Positions 60,601-64,000 of a stretch of DNA of 64,000 nucleotides are shown here, one piece after another. This stretch comes from Ficedula albicollis. Its lineage: Eukaryota; Chordata; Aves; Passeriformes; Muscicapidae. A program made the translations under genes and the position numbers. The stretch lies in NCBI RefSeq assembly GCF_000247815.1, contig NC_021681.1, positions 16,335,192 through 16,399,191 of the forward strand. Direction: 5' to 3'. Every line of letters starts with the position of its first letter. Position 1 is the first letter of the stretch. The notes beneath the pieces are model-generated. The model saw nothing but the letters and a program-made list of their open reading frames with translations. It was not told the DNA's origin and ran no database searches.

Positions 60601-63600
60601 GCACTCAGCTTGCCACGTGAAGCCCACGTGGTTACAGTGGGCTCAATTCAGGCACAGGCAAGCCAGAGACAGGAAAGCTCTCTGGCCCTGTTGTGGCTCT
60701 GACTTAGGAACACGATGGGTCTGATCTGCTTGGGCAGCTGTCACAGCCTTTCTCCCTCATGTGGATCCCTGCCAATGCATCTCTCCCACAGAGAGCCCCG
60801 TGTCTGCCAGGCAAGACGCTGAGGAGCTCACTGCAGCCGTGGAAGTGAGCAGATTTACAGACTAGTGGCAAGTAAAACTGTTGGAGGAAAATCCTTTCAG
60901 ACATGGCTGTCCTGAGATGGGTTCAAACAATTCTCCAGTGCCTGCTAAGGCTCTGCTGGGCGGCAGCCCCTGCTGCTGCCAGCCAGCAGGTGCAGCTCTG
61001 CCCTGACCCTGCCTTAGCTCTGTCCCTGTGTCGTCCTCTGCACAGGGACAGTCACAGCAAGCCAGAAACCAGCCCAAAAGTTCCTGAAGTCAAGACTCAG
61101 CTTCCAGAAATATCCCACAACTCGTGTTGGTGGCAGCGCAGTGCTGGTCCTGCTCACAGTGTCAGGATGCTTCACACCTCAGCTGGATTTGCTTCAAGAC
61201 TGCAAGAACAGGGACAAGAATTAAAAAACAACATGAAAAAAAATCGGAAGTATGGAAAGATTTCTGTGTGGGAAATGACTACCATACAGGAGAGTAGATG
61301 TGTGGCTCTGTGTGTGTGGATGACACTCCTTGTGTGTAAGTCAGAGCTGAGTGACCCACTCCTGGACCCTGGCCATGGTCACCAAACAACATCACCTACC
61401 TGCACCCCGAGTCCTGAGCACATGAATAAAATCAGGAGCCCTTTGGAAAGGGAATTTCATCTCATTAGCACCAAAGCTTCCTCTCCTTCCTGTTTACCTG
61501 AAGGGTGTGCAAACATACAGCGAGAGAGCAAAAGTCACACAGCCCTCACTGCTGTGGTGGGCACTGCAATTACCAGGCAGGCACATTAAGAGTAATAAAC
61601 ATTAACTTTGCTTATGTTTATACTGTCCACCTAAAATGGAAACAACATGCTTTGCTACTTAATCAAATTAGAGTTATAAAACTCTTTCTCTTTTAAAAGG
61701 TTCATTTCTGTTTGGTTGGCAATTAATGTTGATGATTTGAGTCCCATCTTTAAAGCATTTTGAAATACAGAAAAATGGCAGAAGTGCAACAGGGCTTTAA
61801 TGGAGTCATAGCACACATCAGGTAATAAAGCATAACAGACTGTTTACTTTGAGTGCTCTAATTATTTGAGAGCTTTTTTAAAAACAGAAAATCAATATGT
61901 GAAAACTGTAATTTCACTTGAATTAATTTTTTAAAAGAAGCTGAGAAAAAACCAAACAAATAAAAAAACCCAAAACCTGTTTTTTAAAATGTTTCTTTCC
62001 AGTTCCCTGCAGTCAGGCCGAGTCCCAGGCTGACACTGAGGAGCAAATTTTCCCTTTTGTCTTTCTCTAGCTTTTATCTCTTCAGGGTGTGCAGGACAGG
62101 GATGGCCAGCTGCACCCTGGGTCTTCACCCAACCACTCCTGCACCATCACTGAAAACACCTTAAGGAATCAGTGCACCTTCTTGTGGGTGAAGGTGCATT
62201 GTCCCCCCCCCTCTCTGAGCTGCAGGGGACAAAGTCACTGCCATTGTCTCATCTAAGAGACACAAAAACCCCTTCAAGATGTTTAGCACGACCAAGGAAG
62301 TGTTTATCAGCTGCACCTTAGTCTGGGACACAGCTCTCTGGTGAGGCAGAGTGCATCTGCCACAGCTTCCTTGCCTCTGCAGAACGAGCAAGGTTTAATT
62401 CCTCTTCTTTTCAGGCCAGCACCAAAACAGCAGCACAACTGAGGCAGGATGGGACCTCTGGAGGGCTCTGGTCCTCCCCCCTGCACAAAGGGTCCACCTT
62501 TAAAGTCAGATTGTGCTGCTCTGGTCTCGTCATGCTGAGATTTTAATATCTCCAAAGACAGAGATTCTCACAGTCACCATTTGACTTCAGCCTCAGAGAA
62601 GACAAAATTACATGGAAGACATGGAAAGGATGATTCCAGCAGGAAGAAGCAAGATCTCACAAAGAAGAGGGAGGTGCAGAATCTGGCCCCAGATCTGGTG
62701 GCCTGGTTTCCTGAAGCACAGCTGTTCCCCCATTGCAGTACATGGGTTGCTTCACAACTAAATCCATTTGCAAGGCAGTACAAGCCAAGACAAATTTGCC
62801 CCCAAAGTAATAACTTTTCAATTACCTTCGTTATGCCTTGCTCAACACAACAGCACAGCACCTCTTGAGGGAGCAGCTGAGTATTTCTCTCCAGGGTGCA
62901 CATTTATTATTTTAAGAATCATTTAATTTTCCATCTGAACAAAAGGGGCAAATGTAGGTCCTGAATGACTCCAGGGCCCCGTTCAATACGTTGCTGTGTT
63001 ATCCATCACAGCAATTACACGTGGTAATTCATCTCTGGGAAACTTCAGTGCACAGATCTGAGAGCATTTGACACATCTGGCATGGCTCAAAAGTCTGGGA
63101 GACCATGGAAAAAAGGGATCATGACTGGGAAATGTGCCATTATGCCCAAGGAACTCAGGCAAAAGTTTCAGTACTGGGACTTTTGGCACACCAACAGCCT
63201 GCAGCCTGGCTTCCAGTACCTTTCCCAAACTCTGGCTTCCCATAGCTCACACTCATTCCTGCAAGCCCCATTGCTGGGACCAATGGGATTTACAGTATTT
63301 GTGTGATAATGTTCTTCACAACAGGTTCCCTGTTGGCTCTGACAGTGAGAGAAATGTGACCAAACACCACCACAGCAAATAGTCCTTTATAGACACCATT
63401 AACTCTCTGAGGTCTGTGTGTCTGTTACTCTCTGAGTGCTCATAATTCACTGTCTCTTCATCAGTGGCCTGCAGGGCTTGAACAAAAACCCAATGAGGGA
63501 CAAATAGAAAAGTTTAATTACAATTTCCAGATCTAAAGGAATTACCTAGACAGGTATGATCTTATAGCTGAGATCTCTCCATACTTCCAACCACTCCCTG

Positions 63601-64000
63601 CCATGTTTATCTGCCTCCCAGTCTCCATTTAGAGAAGGCTGGCTGGGACAGAGATGCTACTGTGGGCTGTGAGCTTGTCTTTGGCACAGGTCTGGCCAGG
63701 ATCAGATATCCAGGATATTCTCCAGATTTTCCTTACCTGGCTGCCTGTTAGTGGTGTGAGCACAGTCCTGGTCTGTAAGGCTGGGCCCTGGGCACTGCAC
63801 ACAACTTCAGGGTGCTTATTCAGAAGCACTGCCTGCCAGCTGGGAGTGGGTGGCTCCTCCCAGCTCCTCAGAAGCAGAGGAAACATCTCAGATGAAGCAA
63901 GAGAGTTGTGGCCAAACTCAGAAAATAATGAGAACCTCAGCTTGCTTCAAAATGCTTCAGCTACAGGCACATGCCTCGTGCTGAGAGGCCACTCTGAATG
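57629..64000. other. Intergenic DNA, no gene seen
   Basis: Non-coding DNA. The 228-codon open frame at 60903-61589 has no recognisable domain. AT-rich blocks at 58.1-58.4, 59.76-60.3 and 61.6-62.0 kb could be regulatory but nothing specific can be assigned. Confidence 0.45.

Noticed and set aside
60903..61589. 228-codon + strand open frame downstream of SST
   Set aside because: No recognised domain or family and irregular composition; likely chance, although it is the longest non-repeat frame in that region.

Overview
The window looks like a bird chromosome segment: an AT/GC-mixed vertebrate background, compact introns, fragments of CR1 LINE retroposons, and a somatostatin precursor with the Leu-containing somatostatin-28 that I associate with birds. 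Two protein-coding genes can be supported, both on the + strand. BCL6 is a transcriptional repressor with a BTB domain and six zinc fingers; it is complete in coding sequence. SST, the somatostatin precursor, is damaged in exon 1. BCL6-SST adjacency on one strand is the arrangement I know from the human locus, where LPP lies beyond the 5' end of BCL6; the first ~19 kb would then be the LPP-BCL6 intergenic space.

Layout. 1-19.1 kb: non-coding DNA with several short tandem duplications, octamer motifs and a GC-rich block at about 17.1-18.3 kb. 19.8-20.0 kb: non-coding BCL6 exon 1 in a CpG-rich block, with three BCL6/STAT-type palindromes and two upstream ORFs. 20.0-29.1 kb: intron 1. 29,075-29,113: non-coding exon 2. 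30,095-37,389: eight coding exons joining to a 709-residue protein. The 3' UTR runs to poly(A) signals at about 38.66 kb. 38.7-47.8 kb: intergenic DNA with two CR1 fragments and a 1-kb near-identical duplication. 48,685-50,060: SST. 50.1-64 kb: no recognisable gene, but two more tandem-duplication clusters.

A large part of the odd structure here is technical. Eight uninterrupted runs of G (33, 646, 576, 215, 147, 186, 432 and 108 bases, 2,343 in all) sit mainly in CpG-rich promoter DNA. One run ends in an exact 13-base Illumina adapter end, GCTCTTCCGATCT, and is flanked by a 12-base duplication. I read these runs as mis-filled assembly gaps. They hide the BCL6 promoter, the SST promoter, the SST exon 1 splice donor and part of the BCL6 3' UTR. 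Several perfect or near-perfect tandem duplications (376, 237, 999, 192 and 134 bp periods) may be false duplications from the same assembly.

The most interesting biology is in the BCL6 leader. A 19-codon upstream ORF is split between exons 1 and 2. It appears to have the same length, start and stop in my recollection of the human mRNA, and it overlaps one of the three candidate auto-regulatory sites. I saw no RNA genes, no CRISPR array and no sign of a new multi-gene system.
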